NCBI RefSeq assembly: GCF_003182255.1
Contig: NZ_QGTQ01000001.1
Location: forward strand, 455,634-519,633
Source of the DNA: Paenibacillus cellulosilyticus
GTDB taxonomy: Bacteria; Bacillota; Bacilli; Paenibacillales; Paenibacillaceae
Direction of reading: 5' to 3'
Length of the DNA: 64,000 bases
Made by a program: the position numbers and the translations under genes. Under the pieces are notes generated by a model. It had not been told where the DNA came from and searched no databases. It was given only the letters and a program-made list of their open reading frames with translations. This document shows positions 1-7,868 of the stretch, one piece after another (the stretch's first letter is position 1; every line of letters begins with the position of its first letter).

Positions 1-68
1 TGAGAAAACCTCTATCGAGGCCTTTCGAAGATGAGCGACCGCGTGTAGAGGTTGGTTTTATCGCCAAT

Positions 69-111
69 AAGAATTGGTATTTTCGAGAGACTCGAAAACT
101 TATAAATTCTT
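69..111. repeat. long inverted repeat in the leader/upstream region of the chemotaxis gene
   Basis: Outer arms AAGAATT (69-75) and AATTCTT (105-111) enclose a perfect inner hairpin TTTTCGAG (80-87) / CTCGAAAA (91-98) with a 3-nt loop. There is also an 8-bp pair AACCTCTA near position 8 and TAGAGGTT near 46. These may belong to the 3' end of a gene left of the window or to the leader of the chemotaxis receptor gene. No coding region was recognised in 1-258 and I match it to no known riboswitch. Confidence 0.4.
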
Positions 112-130
112 ATGTGGTAAAAAAACAAAT

Positions 131-157
131 TATCAAAACATTACCTATGTCCGATAT
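131..157 (+). promoter_or_regulatory. candidate sigma-D (flagellar/chemotaxis) promoter
   Basis: TATC (131-134), a 15-nt gap and TCCGATAT (150-157) resemble the sigma-D consensus TAAA-N15-GCCGATAT. The -10 matches 7 of 8, the -35 only 2 of 4. A second GCCGATAT-like element, CCCGATAA, lies at 170-177. Chemotaxis receptor genes of Bacillales are commonly sigma-D dependent, so the placement is sensible, but the -35 is weak. Confidence 0.35.
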
Positions 158-258
158 ATATTCCTGTAGCCCGATAATCTGAAAATAAGTGCTGGCACTT
201 CCACGCGGGCGGAAAAATTTGTATGGAAATTTCACTTAAATAAACGGGGGAAGACAGC

Positions 259-2058
259 ATGAGAATTTTGACAAAAAGTATACTGACGTTTGGCTTAATT
301 TTTCTGTTTCTAGCAATCGGCTTCGCCATCCAGATCAACGCTTCGTTGAAGCAGAGCAGCTCCATTCGCGAGATTAACGAGAGAACGTTAAAATCGACGC
401 TGCTTGCAGACGACGTCAACCTGACGCTGGCGCATATTCATCAGCAGTTTCTAAGTTACATGAATCAGCAAGGCGGACCGGGCGGTCCACAAGGACAAGG
501 AGCGCCAGAGCAGAACGGCCAAGAACAGCCGGCAGCCAGCGGACAAGACGGGAAGAACACCGACGATAAGGCTCCGCAAGAAGGCAGTCCAGATAGAGTA
601 GATCCGCTTGTTGCTGCGGAGACATACAAGGGTGAACTGCTCAAGATGTTAAACGAATATGTACAGCTTAACCCAGATACCAAGGAAAATATCGCACATA
701 TCGAGCAGCTGTTCTCAGCGTTCTACGAGCAGGCATCTTCCATGCCCAAGCAAGGTGCCCAGGGCCAGAATGGTCCTCAAGCGGCAGAAGATGGCTCTGA
801 TTTCGGCAGCATCATGACGGAAATGAACACGAAGGTTAATGATTTACGCTCAGTAAACGCGGACAAAATTACGCAGGCGCTTAGCGAGGTTTCCCGCAAC
901 AGCACGCTGATCGGAAAATACTTGAATGCACTGCAGCTGTTCATTCTCATCATCGGCATTATTATTACTGCTTTGTTCGCAAGATCGCTTATTCGTCCGA
1001 TTAAAGGACTGATCGCTGCGACTCAGGTTATTGCCGATGGCGATCTGCGCAATCCGGTTCATGTCAAATCAAAGGATGAAATGGGCATGCTGGCGGCGAT
1101 TTTCGAGCAGATGCGGCAGAACCTCTCGGCCTTTATCGATGCCTCGCAGCGGACGGCAGAGCAGTTAGCCATGGCATCCAGACAGCTTGGCACGCAGGCG
1201 GGACATACAACCGAGTCCATCGAAGGAATGGTCGGATCCGTGCAGCAGATCGCATCAGGCGCCGAGTCGCAAACGAAGAGCGCCGACGAGACGCTCCGGG
1301 CGATGGAGGAGATGGCTCTGGGCATTAACCGTATTTCGGAGAACACGGTGAATGTAGCGGATATGTCCGATGAGACCGATAAAGAGGCGAAGGAAGGTAA
1401 TCGGCTGCTCCTTACGGCGGTTCACCAGGTGGACAGCGTGCATGAGGTTGTTCGCCAATGTGCCGATATCGTCCGCAAGTTAAGCGAGCATTCGGCCGTG
1501 ATTACTCAGATGCTTGATGTTATTAAAAATGTTTCCTCGCAGACGAATCTGCTATCGCTAAATGCCGCAATTGAGGCAGCTCGTGCCGGCGAGCAAGGGA
1601 AGGGCTTCGCTGTAGTCGCACAGGAAATTCGCAAGCTGGCCGAGCAGACAACGCAATCGTCCGGCCAGATCGATGCCATTATTGAGCTCATCCAGCTAGA
1701 TACGGAGAAGGCGGTCAATATGACCGAGTCCGGACTTACGGAGGTCGCGCGAGGCCGCGAGGCGATTCATCTGGCAGGACAGGCATTCGGCAAAATAACG
1801 AATGCGACGGAGCGCACCTCGGAGCAAATCCAGGAGGTATCCGCTGCCGCCGAGCAAATGTCGGCAAGCGCACAGCAGGTGCTGGCGACGGTCAACCATC
1901 TCGCTGCAATCGCGAAGGACGCCAACGAACAGAGCAGCGATGCGGCAGCAGCGACCAATGAACAGCTGACGGCTGTTCAAGGTATGCTCGCCTCGACGCA
2001 ATCGCTGTCTAAGCTCGCACGCGAGCTGCAGGAGAGCATCAGCCAATACAAGGTTTAA
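259..2058 (+). CDS. methyl-accepting chemotaxis protein
   Basis: Transmembrane chemoreceptor of 599 aa that would signal through CheW/CheA. The first membrane helix spans about residues 5-27, an extracellular sensor about 28-224, the second helix about 225-245 and a HAMP linker to about 295. A long methyl-accepting coiled coil follows, whose hairpin tip contains the conserved [20 protein letters not shown]. The sensor domain is unusual. It carries a Gly/Pro/Gln-rich low-complexity insert at about residues 71-115 and a smaller one near 163-178, so the ligand cannot be guessed. There is no C-terminal receptor pentapeptide. The start has a good GGGGGAAG ribosome site. The gene is monocistronic and ends in a terminator. 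Confidence 0.95.
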   Translation: MRILTKSILTFGLIFLFLAIGFAIQINASLKQSSSIREINERTLKSTLLADDVNLTLAHIHQQFLSYMNQQGGPGGPQGQGAPEQNGQEQPAASGQDGKNTDDKAPQEGSPDRVDPLVAAETYKGELLKMLNEYVQLNPDTKENIAHIEQLFSAFYEQASSMPKQGAQGQNGPQAAEDGSDFGSIMTEMNTKVNDLRSVNADKITQALSEVSRNSTLIGKYLNALQLFILIIGIIITALFARSLIRPIKGLIAATQVIADGDLRNPVHVKSKDEMGMLAAIFEQMRQNLSAFIDASQRTAEQLAMASRQLGTQAGHTTESIEGMVGSVQQIASGAESQTKSADETLRAMEEMALGINRISENTVNVADMSDETDKEAKEGNRLLLTAVHQVDSVHEVVRQCADIVRKLSEHSAVITQMLDVIKNVSSQTNLLSLNAAIEAARAGEQGKGFAVVAQEIRKLAEQTTQSSGQIDAIIELIQLDTEKAVNMTESGLTEVARGREAIHLAGQAFGKITNATERTSEQIQEVSAAAEQMSASAQQVLATVNHLAAIAKDANEQSSDAAAATNEQLTAVQGMLASTQSLSKLARELQESISQYKV

Positions 2059-2069
2059 TACTCGTAAAA

Positions 2070-2113
2070 TAGACAGCCCTCTGGCGGCATTGCCGCTGGA
2101 GGGCTGTTTCTTA
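2070..2113. terminator. rho-independent terminator, probably bidirectional
   Basis: GACAGCCCTC and GAGGGCTGTT arms with an inner GCGG/CCGC stem, followed by TTCTTATT on the plus strand. It sits between the convergent chemoreceptor and GyrI-like genes and overlaps the stop codon of the latter. Confidence 0.85.
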
Positions 2114-2602
2114 TTCGATTGGTGCGAATATATCGATGGTAATGCGGCCTTCTCTGCCTTCATTGGCGAAGGCATACTTCTCGATAACCATCCCCCGCGG
2201 GTCCTCCTTCAGGCCATGCTCATCTCGGTAGCGCTGCAGCTCCCCGTAAGGGTCAGGCTCCCATGGCGACACTCCATCATACTCAACCTTCAAGTACATA
2301 TGAGCAGGAACCGAGAAGCCCATCATTCCTTCGGGTACATGCTCCAGGCTGCTTACCTGCATGCAGTAGAAATACGTAAACATGACTTCGCAGCTGTACC
2401 ACGGGGCATAGAAGCAATCCGGGTCAATAACGTTCTGAATCTCAGCTCGTCTGCGCAGGAAAGCTTCTTTGACCTCGCCGATTCGACTGAAATCACCATG
2501 CTTGAACGTTACATTAACGATCATTCCGATGAACAAAAGCTCCGGCAGCTCCTGACGGCTGATCGGAATAGCCTGCTTAATGACTTCTGACTGGCTCGAC
2601 AT
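2111..2602 (-). CDS. GyrI-like small-molecule-binding (effector) domain protein
   Basis: Stand-alone protein of about 163 aa resembling the GyrI/AraC-effector ('SOUL-like') ligand-binding fold. Family-typical features are a central stretch describing a 'VPEGMMGFSVPA' strand-turn-strand and a C-terminal ITIDIFAPIE strand. Such domains bind amphipathic or drug-like molecules, and some hydrolyse cyclopropane-type toxins. I chose the ATG at 2602, which has GAGAGG nine bases upstream. The ATG at 2635 would overlap the end of the upstream sigma-factor gene and has no comparable site. The gene lies 22 bp behind that sigma-factor gene and is probably cotranscribed with it. Two more GyrI-like genes lie at 6586 and 7169. 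The ligand is unknown. Confidence 0.75.
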   Translation of the reverse strand: MSSQSEVIKQAIPISRQELPELLFIGMIVNVTFKHGDFSRIGEVKEAFLRRRAEIQNVIDPDCFYAPWYSCEVMFTYFYCMQVSSLEHVPEGMMGFSVPAHMYLKVEYDGVSPWEPDPYGELQRYRDEHGLKEDPRGMVIEKYAFANEGREGRITIDIFAPIE

Positions 2603-2624
2603 CTCAATCGTCCTCTCTTCGCGC

Positions 2625-3266
2625 TTAGTTGGCAATTCGCCTCATGTGGAGCATGACCGCAAGAATGGAGTTGCTGGCAAGATGCTGCTCGAATGCGGCA
2701 TGCCCAGGCAAAGCAATGTGCGGCGACTGTACAAGCAGCGGCTTTGCCACTCGTACCATAATGCGCGGCTCATCTACAGCTGCTAGAATGCTTCGAAGCT
2801 TCCCTCTTGCCCGGCGAATCCGGCTCTCAACCGTGTTGATCGATTCCCGCGTCATCGTACTAATCTCTCTTGCGGTGTAGCCGCGCCATTCATGCCAGAT
2901 GAAATCACGTCGGAAGGGAGCATCCAGCATTAAGAGCGCGTCTTGCAGCTGTTCTCTTCGTATGTATGCATCTTCGAGCCTGTCGGGCCCGCTCAACTCC
3001 TGAGGCATCCAGCTCATCTCCGGCTGCCGCTGCCGCGCCCGCACCCAATCGATTGCTTTTCGCTTCACCATCGTGTAAAGCCACGATCTCACTCGCTCAG
3101 TATCTCGAACGGTGTCCAACTTCACATACGCTTTCGTGAACACGTCCTGCGCCACATCTTCAGCAATCTGCTCGTCGCGCACGATGCGATAAGCAACTGC
3201 TCTCACCATCGGATAGTAAGCATCGAATAGATTCGTGAACGAAGCTTTACGATCGTCCCTATGCAT
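2625..3266 (-). CDS. ECF-type RNA polymerase sigma factor
   Basis: Sigma-70 family protein of 213 aa. Region 2 covers about residues 12-75 and includes the DEQIAEDVAQDVFTKAY helix and the RSWLYTMVKRKAIDW promoter-melting segment. Region 4 covers about 108-160 and ends in a helix-turn-helix (REISTMTRESINTVESRIRR). About 45 residues follow region 4, a tail longer than in minimal ECF factors, with no recognisable domain. There is no obvious anti-sigma factor next door. The neighbours are a GyrI-like gene downstream and small membrane proteins upstream, so control may be indirect or the small membrane protein at 3546 may matter. The overlap and spacing suggest one transcript with the downstream GyrI gene. 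Confidence 0.88.
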   Translation of the reverse strand: MHRDDRKASFTNLFDAYYPMVRAVAYRIVRDEQIAEDVAQDVFTKAYVKLDTVRDTERVRSWLYTMVKRKAIDWVRARQRQPEMSWMPQELSGPDRLEDAYIRREQLQDALLMLDAPFRRDFIWHEWRGYTAREISTMTRESINTVESRIRRARGKLRSILAAVDEPRIMVRVAKPLLVQSPHIALPGHAAFEQHLASNSILAVMLHMRRIAN

Positions 3267-3364
3267 GCCGCTCCCCTCCTCCCCACATGCGTACAGACGA
3301 TGAAAAGATGCCGAAACGTGCGGGCATCTTCATTTTTTTCAATATTTTGTATGAGATTCTCCGT

Positions 3365-3532
3365 TCACCCTGCACGATCCTGCTGCTGCTCGCAGCCGCT
3401 CTTCCGAATGATACAGCACAGCAGCGCATTAATATCGTTATCATCCTCGAGTATGCTTGCTGCCTCAGCCGCCGCATTCGCTGTTAAGCGCAGTACCGCT
3501 ACACCTATTCCTCCGCATCCATTAACAAGCAT
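3365..3532 (-). CDS. possible small hypothetical protein (55 aa)
   Basis: An ATG-started frame of 55 codons fills most of the gap between the small membrane protein gene and the sigma-factor gene, on the same strand. The product is Ala-rich, begins MLVNGCGGIGVAVLRL, has an acidic centre and three cysteines in its C-terminal half. The ribosome binding site is poor, since the nearest G-rich run is too far upstream. It could be a real small protein cotranscribed with its neighbours or only a chance open frame in otherwise non-coding sequence. I do not recognise a family. Confidence 0.28.
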   Translation of the reverse strand: MLVNGCGGIGVAVLRLTANAAAEAASILEDDNDINALLCCIIRKSGCEQQQDRAG

Positions 3533-3545
3533 GGCGTGAAGTCTA

Positions 3546-3794
3546 TTATTCGTCCCCCGTACCCTTCTGCTTCTCCCTTATCGCGCCGGAGCCAATTCCT
3601 CCGATGACCATTAGCGCGAGCGGTCCAATATTCCAGATGAATTTATCGTTGAATGCCGGCATGCTCAGGCCTACCATTTTATCCAGCACGAGAAAGACCA
3701 GTTTAATCAGCATAAGGATAAGGCCAATAACGAATATAATATCGAATGTTATCTTCAGTCCGGCACTTGCTGCTGGTTTGTTGTTGTTACTCAA
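3546..3794 (-). CDS. small two-helix membrane protein
   Basis: A protein of 82 aa with two hydrophobic segments, about residues 14-38 and 53-70, a short polar N-terminus and a Lys/Glu-rich C-terminus. It starts with ATG inside the last codons of the phosphotransferase-like gene (4-nt ATGA overlap), so the two are translationally coupled. I do not recognise a characterised family. The coupling suggests expression with the kinase-like protein, but no functional link can be read from the sequence. Confidence 0.7.
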   Translation of the reverse strand: MSNNNKPAASAGLKITFDIIFVIGLILMLIKLVFLVLDKMVGLSMPAFNDKFIWNIGPLALMVIGGIGSGAIREKQKGTGDE

Positions 3795-4807
3795 TCGAGT
3801 TCACTCCTTATAGTTGAAATCCGTGTACGGAATTCATCGATATAAGCGTTCAACCAATCGTCTCCGTAATCCAGAACACCTGCATCACTCGGGATAAAAG
3901 CAACGTCCAGGCTCATCACCCACAGCCGTCGCACCGCGATAAACAAATCGACCGACAGCTCTTCGTGCTTCGAGAAGCTTCTCACGGTACGATAACCGGC
4001 CATCAGCGCATCCCACAGCTCCTGCCGTTTCTCCTCCGCTGGCTGGCGTTTCCTTGCCTTTACCTGTGCTAAATCATAAGCCCGCCACCCTGGCGATGTC
4101 CATTCGAAGTCGTAATGCACGTAATGATCGCCAACGAGAAAAGCATTATTGTTGCCGTGCATATCGCCATGGCACATGCCCCAACCCAACCCCTGCTCCG
4201 CGGCATGTTCAATGCCAGCCTTCAGAGCGGCTCCATACTTACGCAGGAACGACGTATGGGGATGCGCCTCTCCTATATACTGTACAATTCGGCCTAACGA
4301 CTCATCGATTAGGCAGGTGGTATCGAGCTGATAACGATTCGCTGGCCGTTCCACTGTAATACGATCCATTGCAGCATGCAGCTGCGCGGCGGATTTGCCG
4401 AAGGCGAAGCAGGATTCCGCATCCTGCAGCATCTTCTCCTCCCCACTGACATATTCGAATAGAACAGCCATCCGCTGTCCCTCTGGCGCGTTAATAGCGC
4501 TGTACAGCCCATTATCCTGCTTATAGATTGGCTTAGAAACGCCCGTACTCACCTTGCTGCCGCCAAGGATATCCGCTAGCTGAACTAATACGGACAGCTC
4601 ATAGTCTACATCTGACTCTCTAACTTCTGTGCGGTACAGTCGTAAAATATACAGTCCGCTCGTCGTCCGTACCTGGTACGTATCATTCAATCCTTTGAGC
4701 AGATATACGCACGCCAGCCATTCTCCGATGTTGTATTCTTTCTCTAGACAGTATGTAAGATAATTCGGCGATAAGACCGATCGTACCGCAATTGGTTTCG
4801 TATACAT
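3791..4807 (-). CDS. aminoglycoside-phosphotransferase-like kinase
   Basis: Protein of 338 aa with the APH/choline-kinase fold. The catalytic loop reads CHGDMHGNNNAF, with the Asp and Asn typical of the family, followed about 15 residues later by the metal-binding DFEWTSPG. The N-terminal lobe has a VYLLKGLNDTYQV strand pattern. Such proteins phosphorylate aminoglycosides, choline, homoserine, fructosamine or other small alcohols. Family membership alone does not give the substrate, and resistance should not be assumed. It precedes a small membrane protein with a 4-nt overlap. A terminator separates it from the flavoprotein gene upstream. Confidence 0.85.
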   Translation of the reverse strand: MYTKPIAVRSVLSPNYLTYCLEKEYNIGEWLACVYLLKGLNDTYQVRTTSGLYILRLYRTEVRESDVDYELSVLVQLADILGGSKVSTGVSKPIYKQDNGLYSAINAPEGQRMAVLFEYVSGEEKMLQDAESCFAFGKSAAQLHAAMDRITVERPANRYQLDTTCLIDESLGRIVQYIGEAHPHTSFLRKYGAALKAGIEHAAEQGLGWGMCHGDMHGNNNAFLVGDHYVHYDFEWTSPGWRAYDLAQVKARKRQPAEEKRQELWDALMAGYRTVRSFSKHEELSVDLFIAVRRLWVMSLDVAFIPSDAGVLDYGDDWLNAYIDEFRTRISTIRSELD

Positions 4808-4842
4808 GACAGTGTCCCCTTGTATGATAATCGGATTTATAA

Positions 4843-4880
4843 AGACGACAAGCCCACCTGATAGATGGACTTGTCGTTGT
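4843..4880 (-). terminator. terminator behind the thioredoxin-reductase-like gene
   Basis: Arms ACGACAAG...CCA and TGG.CTTGTCGT flank a short loop. On the minus strand the stem runs into TCTTTATAAAT. It lies between the flavoprotein gene and the kinase-like gene. Confidence 0.65.
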
Positions 4881-4975
4881 CATTGTCACCGCTTACTGCT
4901 CGTTGTGCCGCTTCTTCGTGAGCCTATTGTAGCTGTTCCTATTTTATTGGGAATTCCAACTTCTGTATACTGGAC

Positions 4976-5890
4976 TTAAGGATTGGAACGATTCCATCTC
5001 TCCATCAGCAGCTCACCGTTGAGGCTCATGGCCGCCACTGCTCCTGTGGATGCCGCTGCAATCGCCTGATACATTTCTGTCCCGGCATCGCCTGCGCAGT
5101 AGACACCTGGCACATTGGTTCTGCCGAGCATATCGGTCACAACCGATCCCGTCTCCTTCATCTCACAGCCGATGGATGCAGGCAGCTCAGATCCAATCGT
5201 AAGCTGCGGCGCGAAGAAAATACCGGTGCACGGCACCGCCGTGCCATCCTCTAATTCCACACGCTCCACCATGCCGTCATTCGATAGGATCGAACGAATC
5301 GGCGCATCGAACACGGAGACGCCATGCCGGCGCAGTTCTTCGCGTTCCTCCTCCGTCATCTCATCCGGCCCGTTGGTGCAAATGGTGTAACGGCTGGACC
5401 ATCCGGGAATCATTTTGGCCAAATGAACCGCGCCTGCCCCCTTAGCGATAATAACGAGCTCTTGGTCCCGCAGCTCCCAGCCATCGCAGTACGGGCATAC
5501 GAACGCACTCTTCCCGTACACCTCTGTAAGTCCAGGGATCGGAAGCGGCAGGTCCTTCTTCCCGATTGCAAACAATACCTTCCGGCTCGTATACGTCTGC
5601 CCTTGCTCGGTTGTAATTTGGAACTGCCCGTCGCTTCCCTCGATGGATACTGCCGTCTCTGCAGCGAATTCTACCGATGGATACTCGCTAATCTGCTCCT
5701 TCGCGATACGCCGGAATTCACTTGGTTTAATCCGATCTCGCGACAAGAAGCCATGCATCTCATGGGTTACCGCGTTGCGTGGACGCGCATCATCGAGCAC
5801 GAGGACGTCCTTTCTCGCTCTGCCAAGCGCAAGCGCACCGCTCAGCCCTGCCGGGCCGCCACCGATAATGATGCAATCGTAAGTTTTCAT
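4976..5890 (-). CDS. thioredoxin-reductase-like FAD disulfide oxidoreductase
   Basis: Cytosolic flavoprotein of 304 aa. The FAD motif GGGPAGLSGALALGRAR is near the N-terminus, a redox CPYCDG motif at about residues 133-138, and the second FAD motif GVYCAGDAG near the C-terminus. Typical thioredoxin reductases have CATCDG and a GGGDSA NADPH motif. Here the disulfide is CPYC and the segment where NADPH would bind reads IIAKGAGAVHLA, without the usual glycine-rich pattern. That combination is reminiscent of GliT/HlmI-type dithiol oxidases, so the enzyme may oxidise a small dithiol rather than reduce thioredoxin. It lies 78 bp behind an Rrf2 regulator on the same strand and has a strong GAGGAGG site. 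Confidence 0.82.
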   Translation of the reverse strand: MKTYDCIIIGGGPAGLSGALALGRARKDVLVLDDARPRNAVTHEMHGFLSRDRIKPSEFRRIAKEQISEYPSVEFAAETAVSIEGSDGQFQITTEQGQTYTSRKVLFAIGKKDLPLPIPGLTEVYGKSAFVCPYCDGWELRDQELVIIAKGAGAVHLAKMIPGWSSRYTICTNGPDEMTEEEREELRRHGVSVFDAPIRSILSNDGMVERVELEDGTAVPCTGIFFAPQLTIGSELPASIGCEMKETGSVVTDMLGRTNVPGVYCAGDAGTEMYQAIAAASTGAVAAMSLNGELLMERWNRSNP

Positions 5891-5968
5891 TTGTTATTTC
5901 CTCCTCGGTTTTTATTAGGGACATTAAAGACTCCTTATATCTACAATACAGCGATAAAAAAACGGAAC

Positions 5969-6370
5969 TTAATCCGTTGCAGGGAGACGCTTTGCGACAT
6001 CGCTTAATTTCTTGCTGGCGAGCAGCTGCTCCATCTGACGTTCTGCATCCCGTACGACTTGTTGAATGAGACATTCATCCCCGTGATCCAAGCTGCATTC
6101 CAGTAAGCTTGCAGTGCCTTCAATGGCTTGAATGACGTGGAGGAAAGAAATCTCATCCTGCGCCTTCCGCAGCCGATAGCCACCGTTCGCGCCTGGTGTG
6201 GAGACGATAAGTCCTGCTTTGACGAGCTTCGTCATCAGCTTCGAGAGGTAGGTCGGCGATACGCCCAGCTTCTCCGCCAGCTGCTGCACGCCAACCGGCT
6301 TATCCGGCGCTGATGCCACGAGATTAAGCATCGCATGAAGCGCATAATCGGTTGCTTGGGAATATTTCAT
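5969..6370 (-). CDS. Rrf2-family transcriptional regulator
   Basis: DNA-binding regulator of about 133 aa. The N-terminal winged helix reads MKYSQATDYALHAMLNLV and includes a recognition helix around SPTYLSKLMTKLVKAGL. The effector loop holds two cysteines in ECSLDHGDEC, fewer and differently spaced than the three of IscR or NsrR, so an iron-sulfur cluster is doubtful but thiol sensing is possible. I start at the ATG at 6370, which has GGAGG ten bases upstream, rather than at the GTG/ATG codons further out. It is the first gene of an operon with the flavoprotein at 4976, which it presumably controls. Confidence 0.88.
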   Translation of the reverse strand: MKYSQATDYALHAMLNLVASAPDKPVGVQQLAEKLGVSPTYLSKLMTKLVKAGLIVSTPGANGGYRLRKAQDEISFLHVIQAIEGTASLLECSLDHGDECLIQQVVRDAERQMEQLLASKKLSDVAKRLPATD

Positions 6371-6526
6371 GATGGGAAAACCTCCATTAACCATTAAGGA
6401 CTATATGTATCTATAATAGCTTTAATGTGCGTGGTAGGCAAGTCTCCAATGCGTTCCCTAAATAATTCGCCGACAACCCGATCAGACTATTACTCTTCGT
6501 GACAGTCACACATCCGTCTACAAGCA

Positions 6527-6553
6527 GAAAGCCGCCCTGCAAGGACGGCTTTC
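6527..6553 (-). terminator. terminator downstream of the GyrI-like gene
   Basis: Inverted repeat GAAAGCCG / CGGCTTTC with an inner CC/GG pair. On the minus strand it is followed by TGCTTG with few T residues, on the plus strand by GTTTC. It lies in the non-coding gap 6371-6585, which otherwise shows only the Rrf2 gene's upstream region. Confidence 0.6.
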
Positions 6554-6585
6554 GTTTCAATATAGCCTCAAGAGAAAGGCTTGTA

Positions 6586-7065
6586 TTAAACCTCAACAGG
6601 GATGAGGATATCGAATTCAGGCTCGCTTGTATACGGGTCCTGATCCATCGGCATGATTTCGAAGTGCGTCACATCGCCTACATGCAGCTTGTATCCATTC
6701 CTTTCAATCCATGAGAAGATATTGCTATAGGAGGCGTTGATCGTCTGTCCCTTGCGATGCTCGCATTTGGCATAGGTCAGTGTCGGGAGCTCAATGGTGA
6801 TCATCCCTTCCGGGATGTCTTCGACGTGAGACACTTCGACAACCCCGTAATGGGTGAACCCGTCCTCGCCGTTGATATGATGGGACAAGCCCAGAAGCTT
6901 ATCCGGGTTGATGACATGCTTAACTTCGTGTACACGATTAATAAATTCCGTATGCATCGCCCGAATCTCGCCTGCTGCTGCGCCAGCGAACGTACCCACC
7001 CATTTCAATCCGACCGCCACAAAAGCTTCCTTCGTCACCAGCATCGCATCTTTCACCTGTTCCAT
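6586..7065 (-). CDS. GyrI-like effector-domain protein
   Basis: Protein of 159 aa with a single GyrI/AraC-E-type ligand-binding domain. It shows the paired motifs GVVEVSHVEDIPEGMITIEL and a C-terminal FDILIPVEV strand. The start is the ATG at 7065, directly behind GGAGGCGAGTCG. The longer frame upstream runs through the divergent promoter region. It is divergent from the HTH-GyrI regulator at 7169, which has the same type of effector domain. The two probably sense the same class of molecule, and the regulator is the likely controller. Confidence 0.78.
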   Translation of the reverse strand: MEQVKDAMLVTKEAFVAVGLKWVGTFAGAAAGEIRAMHTEFINRVHEVKHVINPDKLLGLSHHINGEDGFTHYGVVEVSHVEDIPEGMITIELPTLTYAKCEHRKGQTINASYSNIFSWIERNGYKLHVGDVTHFEIMPMDQDPYTSEPEFDILIPVEV

Positions 7066-7168
7066 CGACTCGCCTCCGAATGATTTGTGGTATGACTTTC
7101 CTATACGTCCACTATACAATAAAATAGTGACAGAAGCTGACAGATTATCAAATCGAGTAGGTGAAAGC

Positions 7169-7852
7169 TTGACCAAAACACAGCGGCTCCATGAATTGAT
7201 CGCTCGAATCTATGAGAGACAGCAGTTTACAGTAGATGAGTTAGCAGAAGAGTTCCATGTGTCTTATCGGACCATGCTCCGGTATTTGCAAGAGCTGAGC
7301 GGCATGGGGGTTCCGTTATATGCGGAACCTGGCCGGGGCGGCGGGTACAGTCTTCTGAACCAAGCAGCCTCGCGCCGCGTCCAGCAGCAGCCCGGTCTGT
7401 TCAGCCGATGCATCAAGCCGATGACGCATATTGTGGGCGTTGAATTCAAGGCACCTTTTACTGCCGTATATATGGCTCGCGTTCATATGCCTGCGGTGTG
7501 GGAAACGCTGATGAAGAGAGAACATGAGATCATAAATGTGGTGGATCGCACAAGTTACGTGGGTGTTGCGCTAAGCAGAAGCCATATCTATCACTATGTC
7601 GCAGGCATCGAAGTCACGCATCCGCGCGCCGTGCCCGAAGGGATGATCAGCATCACGCTGCCCCCGCGCGAGTATGCCGTCTACAACCACGCCGGTGCTG
7701 TCGGTCGATCTGAGGTGGACGACACTTACTTCTATCTGCTCGATAAGCTCCGCAAGCAAGGGCTCGATCATGATCCGAATGCTTATACGCTAGAAGTATT
7801 CGATGGAGCGAAGCTGAAGGAATTGACGGTCTACATACCGTTGAAATCATGA
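7169..7852 (+). CDS. HTH regulator with GyrI-like effector domain
   Basis: Transcription factor of about 227 aa. An N-terminal DeoR/HTH_11-like winged helix (residues about 1-60, TVDELAEEFHVSYRTMLRYL) is fused to a GyrI-like C-terminal domain (about 75-227). The start is a TTG at 7169, supported by AGGTGA four bases upstream. The open frame extends further upstream but only through the region of the divergent gene. The domain order, DNA-binding module then drug-type effector domain, is that of WYL-less YobV/BmrR-like regulators. The divergent GyrI-domain gene at 6586 is the probable target. Confidence 0.8.
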   Translation: MTKTQRLHELIARIYERQQFTVDELAEEFHVSYRTMLRYLQELSGMGVPLYAEPGRGGGYSLLNQAASRRVQQQPGLFSRCIKPMTHIVGVEFKAPFTAVYMARVHMPAVWETLMKREHEIINVVDRTSYVGVALSRSHIYHYVAGIEVTHPRAVPEGMISITLPPREYAVYNHAGAVGRSEVDDTYFYLLDKLRKQGLDHDPNAYTLEVFDGAKLKELTVYIPLKS

Positions 7853-7868
7853 TGCATTTGCCAGTCTA

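Noticed and set aside
1-258. Possible riboswitch upstream of the chemoreceptor gene
   Set aside because: The inverted repeats have long irregular loops and match no known aptamer. Kept only as an inverted repeat.
3261-3539. Plus-strand frame of about 90 codons opposite the sigma-factor promoter region
   Set aside because: Ser/Cys-rich low-quality composition, no ribosome site. Typical of the antisense of a spacer region.
3791-4807. Calling the phosphotransferase-like gene an aminoglycoside resistance gene
   Set aside because: Family motifs are shared with many small-molecule kinases and nothing in the sequence singles out aminoglycosides.
5969-6370. Naming the Rrf2 protein NsrR or IscR
   Set aside because: Only two cysteines with unusual spacing are present, so the iron-sulfur site of those proteins is not supported.
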